Below are positions 28,525 to 36,997 of a stretch of DNA of 64,000 nucleotides, piece by piece (positions within the stretch are counted from its first letter, which is position 1; every line of letters begins with the position of its first letter). The stretch is from Phycisphaerae bacterium. GTDB lineage: Bacteria; Planctomycetota; Phycisphaerae; Sedimentisphaerales; Anaerobacaceae. Location of the stretch: positions 1-64,000 of the forward strand of contig JAIPFM010000108.1 in the NCBI GenBank assembly GCA_021736645.1, read 5' to 3'. A program made the translations under genes and the position numbers. The notes under the pieces were generated by a model that had not been told where the DNA came from, did no database searches, and saw nothing but the letters and a program-made list of their open reading frames with translations.

Positions 28525-31023
28525 ATGACCGGATACAGACACCATAAACAGCATCAGAACCGTTGTCATACAGGCACCACACTCGTGGAGTTGGTGATGG
28601 CCATCTCCATGATGGCCATTATCTTGACAACCCTGATCCCGCTGATCAGGAGTGTGAGACTCACTTGGGAAGCTTCCGAGAATAACGCTGAACGACTGCA
28701 GAACGGGCGTATTCTTGTGGACCATTTGTCCCTGTACCTGGCCTCTGCTGCCAGCATCGAAAGCGTCAGCAGTTCTGGTGACGTCCTCGGGTATCTCCAG
28801 TTTAAAGACTATGAGGACACGACATTCCGGTATGCTGTCAATGAATCAGGCTATGTTGAATATGGCGAACCCAATGCGATGAACGAGATAGCCGGTCCGG
28901 TCAGCCAGTTCCAATTGACCTGCTATGACGGCAATGACCTGTCAAGTCCCATAACGGATGTAAATGCCATGCGCTTGATTCACGTTGACGTGGCCTGTAC
29001 CAGCAGCATTGAATCCGATCAAGACATGACATTTACCACCTCAATATTCATAAATACGGACCGCGCCCTGACCACGCCCTTCTTTGAAGGCTGGTGGTGT
29101 ATGGATGACGACGGCGGTAAAATTGCCCTGGATTCCTCGGGCCACGGTCGTGACGGCACACTCATGAACATGCAGGGCAATGAATGGACCACCGGCGTGC
29201 TGGGCGGCGCACTGGAACTCAACGGCAGCGCAGACTATGTGGACCTGCCCATTGGGTCTGTCATTGAAACTGCCACGGATTGCACAGTGGCCGCGTGGGT
29301 CATGTGGTCCGGCCATGGTGACATATGGCAGCGCGTGTTTGATTTTGGCACTGGTACGACCAAGTACATGATGCTGACTGTGAACGATGGAAATGGCGAA
29401 CCGCGATTCAGCATCACAGACTCCGGCAGCACCAATGATGACGATGTGGACGCACCCGATCCCCTGTCTGCGGATTGGCACCATATGGCAGTGACCATTG
29501 ACAGCGCCAGCACCACCATCACACTGTACATTGACGGAGAGGCCGTTGCACAGAACACCTCCGCCCAGTATACTCCCAGTGACCTGGGTGAGACCACCCA
29601 GAATTGGCTGGGCAAATCACAGTATACTTACAATCCCAACTTTAACGGAATATTGGATGACGTGCGCCTCTACAGCCGCGCACTCTCTGCCGAGGAAATC
29701 AGTGATCTGGTGTCCGATGCTCATATGGTGATCTTCAAAGACTTCAAAGAAGCCAAACTCACCAAAAACAAGACATCTCTTAACATTCATACGCCCTGTA
29801 AAATACCGGGTACTGTGGTCCCTGTTTCCATGTTGGGATCGTGGACAACCGGCCTGACGCACACTGCGCCCTCCGGACAGAATCGCGTGCTGATCGTGAC
29901 TGCCCACGCAGAAGCGTATGGCGCGGATGTCAAGCTGGACTCTATGACATATGGCGGGCAGGCCATGACCAAGGTGAGAGACGAGAGTAAATATAGTCCC
30001 ACGGCGTACGCGTATGTGGTGGCCTATATGCTCGATGAAGCAGGCATTGCCGCTGCCACCAGCAACACCCTTGTGCCCACGTGGAACAGCCCGCCGGATT
30101 ACGTGGGCTACAGCAGTGTCTTTCTAGAAAATGTGGATCAAATCACACCCATAGGCGACACTGAAAAGAAAGACACTGATTGGGAGTGGACCCTGTCTAC
30201 CAATGAACTGGTAAACGATTGGGGCGATATGGCCATTCTGGCAGGCACGGCAGGGAATACAGGAACCTATTGGGTCAATAATGGATTCACAGAAGCATTA
30301 GAGTTGTCCATCACATCCAGTGATGGTGTGGTGGGGTATGTCTCGACCAATGGCAATGATGTCATACCAAGCATCTCGCACAGCAATCCATTTCTTCGTC
30401 AGGTACTGGTTGGCTTGGTGGTCAAGGTCCTGGACCCTGCGCCCATTACCTCGATAGAAGGAGATCTCCTGATCGCTGCAGTCGCCGTAGATGGACTGGA
30501 AACGATTTCCGCACCGTCCGGAGGCGGCTGGACACTCCTGTCCCATGGCGATGGCGCCGGCAAGATCACATTCGGCGTGTGGGCCAAGCTGGCCGCCGCC
30601 TCGGAACCAGCCTCTCATACCTTTACCTGGAACACAGATGAGCAGGCCTATGGCTGGATCATGCGGTTTCAAGGGCATGACCCGGCCAATCCGATTGACG
30701 TCATGGATTCCAAGGACCTTTGGGATGATTCCACACCGCCCTGCCCATCCGTGACCACCACAGTCAACCATGCCATGATCCTGCGTCTCGGAGGGTTTGA
30801 CGAAGACGATATATATGTCGACGACACGGGATTATCCGGTCATACGACCATTACCATGGATACGAGCAAGTGGTCCAGTGAAGCAGCCTCAGGCGGCGCA
30901 GCATACATGTATCAACTGGAAGCAGGCAACACTGGCGCTGAAAGTTTTGTATTGAGTCGTAAAGAGGAATACCGCACTGTCACCCTGGCCATAGCACCGG
31001 CTCCACCCGCCAGCAGCGAGTAG
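28525..31023 (+). CDS. Very large prepilin-like protein with LamG domain
   Basis: An 832-residue protein with a GspJ/PilW-like N-terminus (HTGTTLVELVMAISMMAIIL: Gly cleavage site, Glu5, hydrophobic helix), where such pilins are usually about 200-250 residues. After the pilin part (to about 185) comes a concanavalin-like LamG domain (about 190-395, with GWWCMDDDGGKIALDSSGHG, ATDCTVAAWVMWSG, DWHHMAVTID and ILDDVRLYSRALSAEEISD). Two further beta-rich regions (about 415-640 and 645-832) resemble repeated adhesin-like domains. It is transcribed away from the pilus operon from a 201-bp divergent region, so a pilus-displayed, ligand-binding tip protein is inferred. Confidence 0.85.
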   Translation: MTGYRHHKQHQNRCHTGTTLVELVMAISMMAIILTTLIPLIRSVRLTWEASENNAERLQNGRILVDHLSLYLASAASIESVSSSGDVLGYLQFKDYEDTTFRYAVNESGYVEYGEPNAMNEIAGPVSQFQLTCYDGNDLSSPITDVNAMRLIHVDVACTSSIESDQDMTFTTSIFINTDRALTTPFFEGWWCMDDDGGKIALDSSGHGRDGTLMNMQGNEWTTGVLGGALELNGSADYVDLPIGSVIETATDCTVAAWVMWSGHGDIWQRVFDFGTGTTKYMMLTVNDGNGEPRFSITDSGSTNDDDVDAPDPLSADWHHMAVTIDSASTTITLYIDGEAVAQNTSAQYTPSDLGETTQNWLGKSQYTYNPNFNGILDDVRLYSRALSAEEISDLVSDAHMVIFKDFKEAKLTKNKTSLNIHTPCKIPGTVVPVSMLGSWTTGLTHTAPSGQNRVLIVTAHAEAYGADVKLDSMTYGGQAMTKVRDESKYSPTAYAYVVAYMLDEAGIAAATSNTLVPTWNSPPDYVGYSSVFLENVDQITPIGDTEKKDTDWEWTLSTNELVNDWGDMAILAGTAGNTGTYWVNNGFTEALELSITSSDGVVGYVSTNGNDVIPSISHSNPFLRQVLVGLVVKVLDPAPITSIEGDLLIAAVAVDGLETISAPSGGGWTLLSHGDGAGKITFGVWAKLAAASEPASHTFTWNTDEQAYGWIMRFQGHDPANPIDVMDSKDLWDDSTPPCPSVTTTVNHAMILRLGGFDEDDIYVDDTGLSGHTTITMDTSKWSSEAASGGAAYMYQLEAGNTGAESFVLSRKEEYRTVTLAIAPAPPASSE

Positions 31024-31188
31024 GCACAACACACGCTCTGCCGAAAAACTTTCAAAGCTCAAAGGCCCGCGTCCATGCATCCACCGCCCGGCTGTTCTCA
31101 AGGTCCATTTTGAAGCACGGATAAAACTTTGTATACTTTGCGCGTGACACTCTAGCGATACACAACACATGAATCTATGGGGGAGTAG

Positions 31189-32007
31189 ATGATGGTTTAT
31201 AGCAAGATCGATTCCAATCAATCGCAAAGTATGCACCCGAGTCGCAGTCTCCGAAAGCGGTGGACTCCAGGTCCCTGTCGCATGGCCCTTTCCCTCGCAG
31301 TGATTGCCATCAGTCTGGGCCAACCTCTGGTGGCTTCTGCGGCCTTTACGAACTTAACAGCCTGGACCCAGGGCTCAGGCGATAAGGGGGTCTCCTGGAC
31401 ACCGATTGACAGCCAGGGCAATTCAGCCTCCTTCACCATCACGGCACGGTCTTCTGTGGACAACACGCAACCTTTCAATGCAAACGCCTCAGGCGATGTG
31501 GGCACTGCCTATGTCAGAGACTATAAAGGGACCGGCGTCAAGGATCTATGGTCCGAGGGATCAAGCGGCATCTCTGGTGGCGGTGGAGACAAAGATGAAG
31601 AATTGATCTTCACCTACGATGTACCAGTGTCCATGGACGGTCTCTTTGTGCAACTCAATGACGTTGACTTCGGCCATGGACTCAATGACAAGGATGATCC
31701 CGTGCTATTCATATCCCAGGCAGGGTCCGGCCTGTTCAGCACATTAACAGAAACGGACTTCAAGTCAGCCTTCACATTCACCGGCTACAAAAGAGGGCTA
31801 CTGAATTTTGGGGCCCTTGCACCCCTGTTGAACTATACAGCCATCGACGGCTTCAAGATTCGCGAAACCCACGATCATATCTATGTCAGCGGCATTTCAG
31901 AAGCAAGCCCTATGCCGGTTCCAGCGCCCGGCGCCCTGGTGCTCGGCGGTCTTGGTGCAGTGATGGTCACCTGCATCCGAAGACGAAGGACTCAGGTGTG
32001 TGCATAA
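31189..32007 (+). CDS. PEP-CTERM-type exported protein
   Basis: A 272-residue exported protein with a strong ribosome site (GGGGGAG) before the ATG. A long signal region ends near residue 52 (AISLGQPLVASAAF). The mature part is beta-rich with acidic loops (GGDKDEELIFTYDV, DVDFGHGLNDKDD). The C-terminus has the tripartite sorting signal of PEP-CTERM proteins in its PAP variant: MPVPAPGALVLGGLGAVMVT, then RRRR. Such proteins are processed by an exosortase, which is not in this window. The function of the mature part is unknown. Confidence 0.85.
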   Translation: MMVYSKIDSNQSQSMHPSRSLRKRWTPGPCRMALSLAVIAISLGQPLVASAAFTNLTAWTQGSGDKGVSWTPIDSQGNSASFTITARSSVDNTQPFNANASGDVGTAYVRDYKGTGVKDLWSEGSSGISGGGGDKDEELIFTYDVPVSMDGLFVQLNDVDFGHGLNDKDDPVLFISQAGSGLFSTLTETDFKSAFTFTGYKRGLLNFGALAPLLNYTAIDGFKIRETHDHIYVSGISEASPMPVPAPGALVLGGLGAVMVTCIRRRRTQVCA

Positions 32008-32221
32008 AATAATCGGACCTGCCCTCCGGTCATGAACACTCTGCCACATTTCCAGGCCTCGGACAGTTGTCATGGTGGGCGGTCACCCTGCCATAGAACC
32101 ACACACACAGACATGGCCTTGCGATGCATTATAGGTCGCACATTCTGGACACAATCTCACCTCATACAGGCCAATGTCCGGGCAGAACTTTCCACTACAG
32201 TCACTTCCAATTTTCTCCGAC

Positions 32222-32280
32222 ATTACATTGTGAAATTCTTTAAGGCCCCAGGTCCAGGGGCCTTTTCTGTTCAATGTAAT
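32222..32280 (+). terminator. Nested stem-loop, terminator-like, before the HTSCS-repeat gene
   Basis: The inner stem AAGGCCCC/GGGGCCTT (32242-32249 with 32257-32264) is followed by TTCTGTT. An outer perfect 9-bp stem ATTACATTG/CAATGTAAT (32222-32230 with 32272-32280) encloses it. The inner stem resembles a Rho-independent terminator. It lies 215 bp after the PEP-CTERM gene and only 19 bp before the next ATG, so it could be an mRNA leader structure instead. Confidence 0.65.
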
Positions 32281-32299
32281 TTGGCTAAGGAGAAAATAA

Positions 32300-33493
32300 A
32301 TGAACCAGACAAAGAAAAACATGGGTATCAGTGCAGGGCTTATTCTTTTCTGCACACTAATGATGGCATCGAATGCCTTGGCTATTACGCTCACGCAAAC
32401 GATATATGGGTCCGTTTTTTGCTCTCAGGATGGTTCATCCATATTCATAGACGGAGCTCAAGTCTATGCCACGGACTGTCAGGGTCACCTTCTGGACGGC
32501 ATAGCGTCTGAAGAAATCCCCTACCCAGCCACCACGGGCGTCACCTACTATGATAATTTAAACGGCGACCCATTTGTTGATCCCGGCTACTTTAAGCTCG
32601 TTATCCCTGCAGACATCAGGTATGTTCGACTGAGAGTGATCCTGTCGGATGGAACATACCGCACGACGGATTGCCTCGATACGGAGGAATATGCGGGAGA
32701 ACTCCTGGAAATCGACGTGTACAATAAGGATACTGACTCCTGCGGCGGAAACGAGGGGTGCCAGCCGTGTCAGGGTAAAGTGACCCAATTGACTCTGCAG
32801 TACAGGGGCTCGGACGATGCCATCATCACCGTATTTAAGAAAAAGTCGAATGATCCAGTCTTCTCCGATACTGTTGAAGCTGGCGGTACTTTTGTGGTTA
32901 AGGACGAAGAGAACACGCTGGGCACAGAGATCTCTCTGTATGTGCCGGATAAGCCAACATATGATAAACGTGGAAATCTTATCGAACAATTCGTTATCAC
33001 AACAATCCATACCAGTTGCTCACAACCGATAGGTCCGGGCATGGTCTTTGGTGATTTCCTGGTGCTGGGAGGCTATAGCCAGGATGGCGGCTTATTGTGT
33101 CCTCAAGAAGCCTCTGACAGTTGCGGGTGTGACGGCAAGGTCACCAGGCTGGTCCTGGAATACTCGGGCAGCACTGGTGACAACATTTCTGTGGTGCAGA
33201 AAGGTGGTACAGCCCAGGTCGTGAATCCGCAAATAGTAAACGGAAAATTACGGATCACGGTTCTTGGCGGAGACAAAAATTTGACGTTAGGTACAGAAAT
33301 ATCGGTTTTTGTGAACGGTAGTCTGGATACCAAGATCCACACGAGTTGCTCTCAGCCCATCGGTCCGGGCCTCGTTAGGGGCAGCTTTACGGTGATTGAA
33401 GGCCTCAGTTTGAAGGGCGGCCTGCTGTGTCCTGTACCTGCCGAATCAATGGTACTCAAGACTGAATCCACCACAAAAAAGAAACGCAAATAG
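32300..33493 (+). CDS. Exported protein with two HTSCS-type repeat domains
   Basis: A 397-residue protein with AAGGAGA before its ATG and a signal peptide (residues 1-28, ending MASNALA). Residues about 30-150 form a prealbumin-like or SdrB-like domain. Two copies of one domain follow (about 153-270 and 275-380). Each starts with C.GKVT(Q/R)L.L.Y.GS and ends with IHTSCSQPIGPGxVxGxFxV followed by GGLLCP. They resemble a domain of unknown function (I believe the DUF7467 family) seen in envelope proteins of PVC and other bacteria. The C-terminus is basic (TTKKKRK). The role is unknown; extracellular or surface location is expected. Confidence 0.75.
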   Translation: MNQTKKNMGISAGLILFCTLMMASNALAITLTQTIYGSVFCSQDGSSIFIDGAQVYATDCQGHLLDGIASEEIPYPATTGVTYYDNLNGDPFVDPGYFKLVIPADIRYVRLRVILSDGTYRTTDCLDTEEYAGELLEIDVYNKDTDSCGGNEGCQPCQGKVTQLTLQYRGSDDAIITVFKKKSNDPVFSDTVEAGGTFVVKDEENTLGTEISLYVPDKPTYDKRGNLIEQFVITTIHTSCSQPIGPGMVFGDFLVLGGYSQDGGLLCPQEASDSCGCDGKVTRLVLEYSGSTGDNISVVQKGGTAQVVNPQIVNGKLRITVLGGDKNLTLGTEISVFVNGSLDTKIHTSCSQPIGPGLVRGSFTVIEGLSLKGGLLCPVPAESMVLKTESTTKKKRK

Positions 33494-33506
33494 CGAGGCA
33501 GGGCGG

Positions 33507-33543
33507 ACGGCACAAGGCAGGATTCCCATCCTCCTTGTGCCGT
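33507..33543 (+). terminator. Stem-loop downstream of the HTSCS-repeat gene
   Basis: ACGGCACAAGG (33507-33517) pairs perfectly with CCTTGTGCCGT (33533-33543), and an inner AGGAT/ATCCT stem extends it. It starts 13 bp after the stop codon. There is no clear T run, so it may be a transcript-end hairpin rather than a classical terminator. Confidence 0.6.
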
Positions 33544-33629
33544 GCTGCCTGTTTCGAAAACACCAGGTTTAGCGCACGCTGAAATAAAGGCTGTTAAACC
33601 GTTGAAAGTCAACCGGAATTGGAAATCGA

Positions 33630-33977
33630 ATGGCAATGACATTCAGATATTCACGCGCTTGCCCGGCCCGCAGTCGAGCCTTCACCTTGGTTGAGCTGAT
33701 GGTGGTGGTCCTCATTCTCGGTGCCCTGGCCTTTATGGCCATCCCCAGAATTGGCCAGAGTGTTTCCAATGCCAAGATCAATACCTGCAACGCCAACATC
33801 GAGATCATGAACAAACAGTTGGAACTCTTCAAGGCCCAGACAGGCAACTGGCCACAGAACTACAACAAGTTCAGTACCAACCTTGACTATTTTCCCGACG
33901 GTCCTCCCCAGTGTCCCTTTGGCACAGGCTATAAACTGGATACAGGCATTTATCGCATCATCGCCCATAATCACTGA
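33630..33977 (+). CDS. GspG-like prepilin, second copy
   Basis: A 115-residue prepilin with leader RSRAFTLVELMVVVLILGAL (Ala-Phe cleavage site, Glu5). The soluble part is a close relative of the pilin at 24983-25303: both read FPDG.P.CP.GT.Y and end in AH(N/S)H. It stands alone on the + strand, 5 kb from the pilus operon and after the envelope-protein genes. It may be an alternative subunit for the same machine. The GTG/ATG context upstream is weak, so the start is less certain than the frame. Confidence 0.88.
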   Translation: MAMTFRYSRACPARSRAFTLVELMVVVLILGALAFMAIPRIGQSVSNAKINTCNANIEIMNKQLELFKAQTGNWPQNYNKFSTNLDYFPDGPPQCPFGTGYKLDTGIYRIIAHNH

Positions 33978-34077
33978 TCCGCACGTCCTGCGTCCTGCAG
34001 GTTTCTTTGCCCATTGGTTTCAAATGAGGTATACTCTGCGATTTATTGTTTGGGCAGTCGCAGAATAGACGAAATCA

Positions 34078-36174
34078 ATGAGCCAAAAGAAGATCCATTC
34101 ACATACGCTGGAGGTGCTGGAATACCAGACCATTCTGGAGATCTTATCGCATTACGCCTCCAGCGAACTGGGGCGACAGGCCGCTCTGGGGCTCACCCCC
34201 GTCACGGACAAACACTGGATACAGGCGCGCCTTGCAGAAACCTCTGAACTCAGGGCCCTGCTGGACCAGGGCGAACGTATCCCTCTGGCAGGTCTGTGTG
34301 ATCTCAATACCCTGTTTGCCCACTTCGGCAAGAAGCAAACCCTGTTTGAGCCTGAAGAACTCCTGCAGATCTGCGATACTCTGGCTGCGGCCGGACGACT
34401 CAAACAGGTCTTCCAAGACCTCGATCCGGAGTCCTATGCACACCTCCATGCGCTGGGCGGCCGTCTCCAGGAATTCCATGATCTGGTCCGGGAAATCAAC
34501 CGCTGCATTGACGGCAGAGAAGGCGTGCGTGATGAAGCCTCGGTCCAGCTGGGGGCCCTGCGGTCACGCATCTCATCGTTGGATGCGGCACTCCGCAAAC
34601 AATTCAACCGTCTGGTCTCCAATCCACAGATTCGCAAGGCCATTGAGAACGACAACTTCATGATGCGCCACGGACGACCTGTAGTGGCCGTCAAATCGCA
34701 CTACCGCATGCACCTCAGGGGCACGGTTCTGGACCGCTCCCACACAGGGGCCACACTCTACGTGGAGCCGGATGAACTGGTCGAACTCAGCAATGACCTG
34801 GAAGATGCCAGGTTCGCGGAAAAAAAGGAAGTGGATCGACTCCTGTGGCAACTGACGCACCAGGTACTTTCGCAACAGCCCGATATCCTGGCCACTGTCA
34901 GGACACTCGGTCTGATCGATCTGGCCTATGCCAAGGCACGCTTCAGTCAGGCCTATGTAATGAGCGCCCCGGACATCAATACCTACGTACAGCTTCGCGA
35001 GGCGCGTCACCCCCTGCTGCTGCAGTGGGCTGCTCAGCAGAAGGACTGCCCCGTCTCCGAACTGACTCAGGAGGTGGTACCCATTTCTCCCAGGCTGGGA
35101 CAGGACTTTGACCTGCTCCTGATCACGGGCCCCAACACGGGCGGAAAAACCGTGCTCCTCAAGACCATTGGACTGTGCATCCTCATGGCCCAGAGCGGCA
35201 TGCATATCCCGGCAGGTCCGGGCTCTCAGGTGGCCATCTATGATCAGGTCTTTGCAGACATCGGTGACGAGCAGAGCATCCAGCAGAGCCTGAGCACCTT
35301 TTCTGCGCACGTCCGACAGGTCATCCACATCCTGAAGCATGCGCACAAACAGACCCTTGTACTCCTCGATGAACTCGGTGCAGGCACGGACCCCACAGAG
35401 GGCGCGGCCCTGGCCACGGCCATCCTGGAGGCATTGATCAGTCAGGAAGCCCACACCGTGGCCACCACGCACCTGGGCGACCTCAAGTCCTTTGCCTATT
35501 CGCAGGCCCGAGCTGAAAATGCCTCCGTGCAGTTTAATGTGGACTCTCTTGAACCCACGTACAGACTGTTCATCGGGACACCGGGCAGCAGCAATGCCTT
35601 GATCATTGCACAGAAGCTGGGTATGGACCGCACCGTGATTTCACAGGCGCGTGCCCTGCTGGCCAAAAACCAGGATGGCTCTTCAGACCTCATCAATCAG
35701 GTACAAAAGACGCGAGAACTCGCGGAACGCAAGCGACGCAAGGCCCAGACCCTGCTCGACAGGGCCAAGTCCATGCGCTCCACAGCGGCCGAACGGTTGT
35801 CGGAAATCAACGATCAGGGCAAGCTGCTCGAACACCAGGCCAACCACGAAATCGATCAGACCATGCAGCAGATCCGAGACCTCATGGAGCAATTCCAACG
35901 CACCATGGACAATGCCCCGAAACCCTGGAATGAAAAGGCCCAGGCCCTCAAGAAAAAACTTCATGCACTGGCTGCCAGTACCCCCCTGGCCAAACGGCAT
36001 CAGGCCTTTGTGGACAGCCTCAAAAAAGGGGACTCCGTGTACGCCATCCCCTTCAAGCGAATCGGCCTGGTGGATCGAATTCGCAGAAAACGGGAGCTCG
36101 TCATTGTCCTGGTCGAGGGGAAACACATCGAACTTGGATTTCATCAGATTGCCAGGCCTCAGTACCGGCTGTAG
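34078..36174 (+). CDS. mutS2: MutS2-family ATPase lacking the Smr domain
   Basis: A 698-residue MutS2 (RqcU) protein, against about 780 for the family. The N-terminal core starts LEVLEYQTILEILSHYASSE. The MutS ATPase domain has LLITGPNTGGKTVLLKTIGL (Walker A), VLLDELGAGTDPTEGAALAT (Walker B/signature) and ATTHLGDLKSFAY. A charged coiled coil (about 545-625) and a KOW-like segment (KKGDSVYAIPFKRIGLVDRI) follow. The protein stops right there, so the usual C-terminal Smr nuclease domain is missing. MutS2 proteins act on collided ribosomes or suppress recombination. The stop codon TAG is followed at once by a heptad repeat. Confidence 0.93.
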   Translation: MSQKKIHSHTLEVLEYQTILEILSHYASSELGRQAALGLTPVTDKHWIQARLAETSELRALLDQGERIPLAGLCDLNTLFAHFGKKQTLFEPEELLQICDTLAAAGRLKQVFQDLDPESYAHLHALGGRLQEFHDLVREINRCIDGREGVRDEASVQLGALRSRISSLDAALRKQFNRLVSNPQIRKAIENDNFMMRHGRPVVAVKSHYRMHLRGTVLDRSHTGATLYVEPDELVELSNDLEDARFAEKKEVDRLLWQLTHQVLSQQPDILATVRTLGLIDLAYAKARFSQAYVMSAPDINTYVQLREARHPLLLQWAAQQKDCPVSELTQEVVPISPRLGQDFDLLLITGPNTGGKTVLLKTIGLCILMAQSGMHIPAGPGSQVAIYDQVFADIGDEQSIQQSLSTFSAHVRQVIHILKHAHKQTLVLLDELGAGTDPTEGAALATAILEALISQEAHTVATTHLGDLKSFAYSQARAENASVQFNVDSLEPTYRLFIGTPGSSNALIIAQKLGMDRTVISQARALLAKNQDGSSDLINQVQKTRELAERKRRKAQTLLDRAKSMRSTAAERLSEINDQGKLLEHQANHEIDQTMQQIRDLMEQFQRTMDNAPKPWNEKAQALKKKLHALAASTPLAKRHQAFVDSLKKGDSVYAIPFKRIGLVDRIRRKRELVIVLVEGKHIELGFHQIARPQYRL

Positions 36175-36308
36175 GTTCCAGGTTCACGGTTAAAAGGTTA
36201 ACACAGGACTTCTTCAAAAAGCCCTGTAGCGTTCAGTTTTCAGTAAGCAGTATTCAGCAAAACAGGTTTAATGAAGCTGTATACTGTCATGCAAAAACTG
36301 AAAACTGG
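36174..36308 (+). repeat. Composite intergenic repeat, copy A (after mutS2)
   Basis: Starting with the last base of the mutS2 stop codon, four heptads (GGTTCCA, GGTTCAC, GGTTAAA, AGGTTAA) lead into a 25-bp near-palindrome at 36203-36227 (ACAGGACTT...AGCCCTGT). CAGTTTTCAGTAAGCAG-type heptads, an AT-rich spacer and inverted ACTGAAAACTG follow. The hairpin faces the gene end. Copies at 38456, 48843 and 60000 share this order. Confidence 0.88.
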
Positions 36309-36997
36309 CTCAATTCATAACCGGGGTTTATTGGGTAACACGAGATACAAAAGATGAACACCCAATGTTCAACATAAAAACTGTGGAACGCAGCGATTTG
36401 CGCCCTTGGCCATTGATCATTCCTTGTTGGATATTGGATATTCGAGTATGGCAATAATTACCCAGAATTGAACCCTGTCTGAAAACTTAAAGTCTGAAAA
36501 ACTTCAGCGATTCACCGTGAACCCTTTTAACCCCTAACCCCTTTTTAACCATGAACCGAACTTTTGCCCACTTGGCCAAAATATTACACATATTTTTCCC
36601 CTTGTCAGTATTTTTGTTTTGCGTTGCATGTAGTCAATGCGTAACATGAATACATAGGATGTTATGGATGATCTGCCTAGGATGGGCAATCAAGCAAAAG
36701 AATGGAGTCTTTGTTATGCAGTTTAACAGTCCTAGTTTCCTGTCCCCTGCAAAAAGCAACTCCTCTCCAAATTACGACAGGTGCTCACTATGGATAGATG
36801 GCCCTGTCCCTGCTTGCGGTCTAGTGCTTGCGTCACTACCCCCTACCCCCAGTTCCTCCATCTCCCCACAAAGGTAACGTGTGATCGCGGTTTGCGCTCT
36901 GCGCAGGCCAGTGAAAGAAAAGGTTTTCCGGAAAGGAGGTGTGACAACTGAATCTGTCCCAGGGTCTTGATTGAGTTCAAGGAAAGGAGGATCAAGA
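36309..36997. other. Intergenic mosaic of short repeats and a leader region
   Basis: 36309-36560 is a patchwork of short heptad families: TTGGATA twice at 36427-36440, TCTGAAAA units at 36478-36503, and GTGAACC/CCCCTAA-type units at 36516-36559. From about 36600 it becomes the upstream region of the secreted-protein gene. The 10-mer GGAAAGGAGG occurs twice (36930-36939 and 36981-36990); only the second is placed as a ribosome site. No convincing small gene was seen. Confidence 0.6.

Noticed and set aside
36659-36877. 72-codon Ser/Pro-rich frame upstream of the secreted-protein gene
   Set aside because: No ribosome site and no family resemblance; composition fits non-coding leader sequence.
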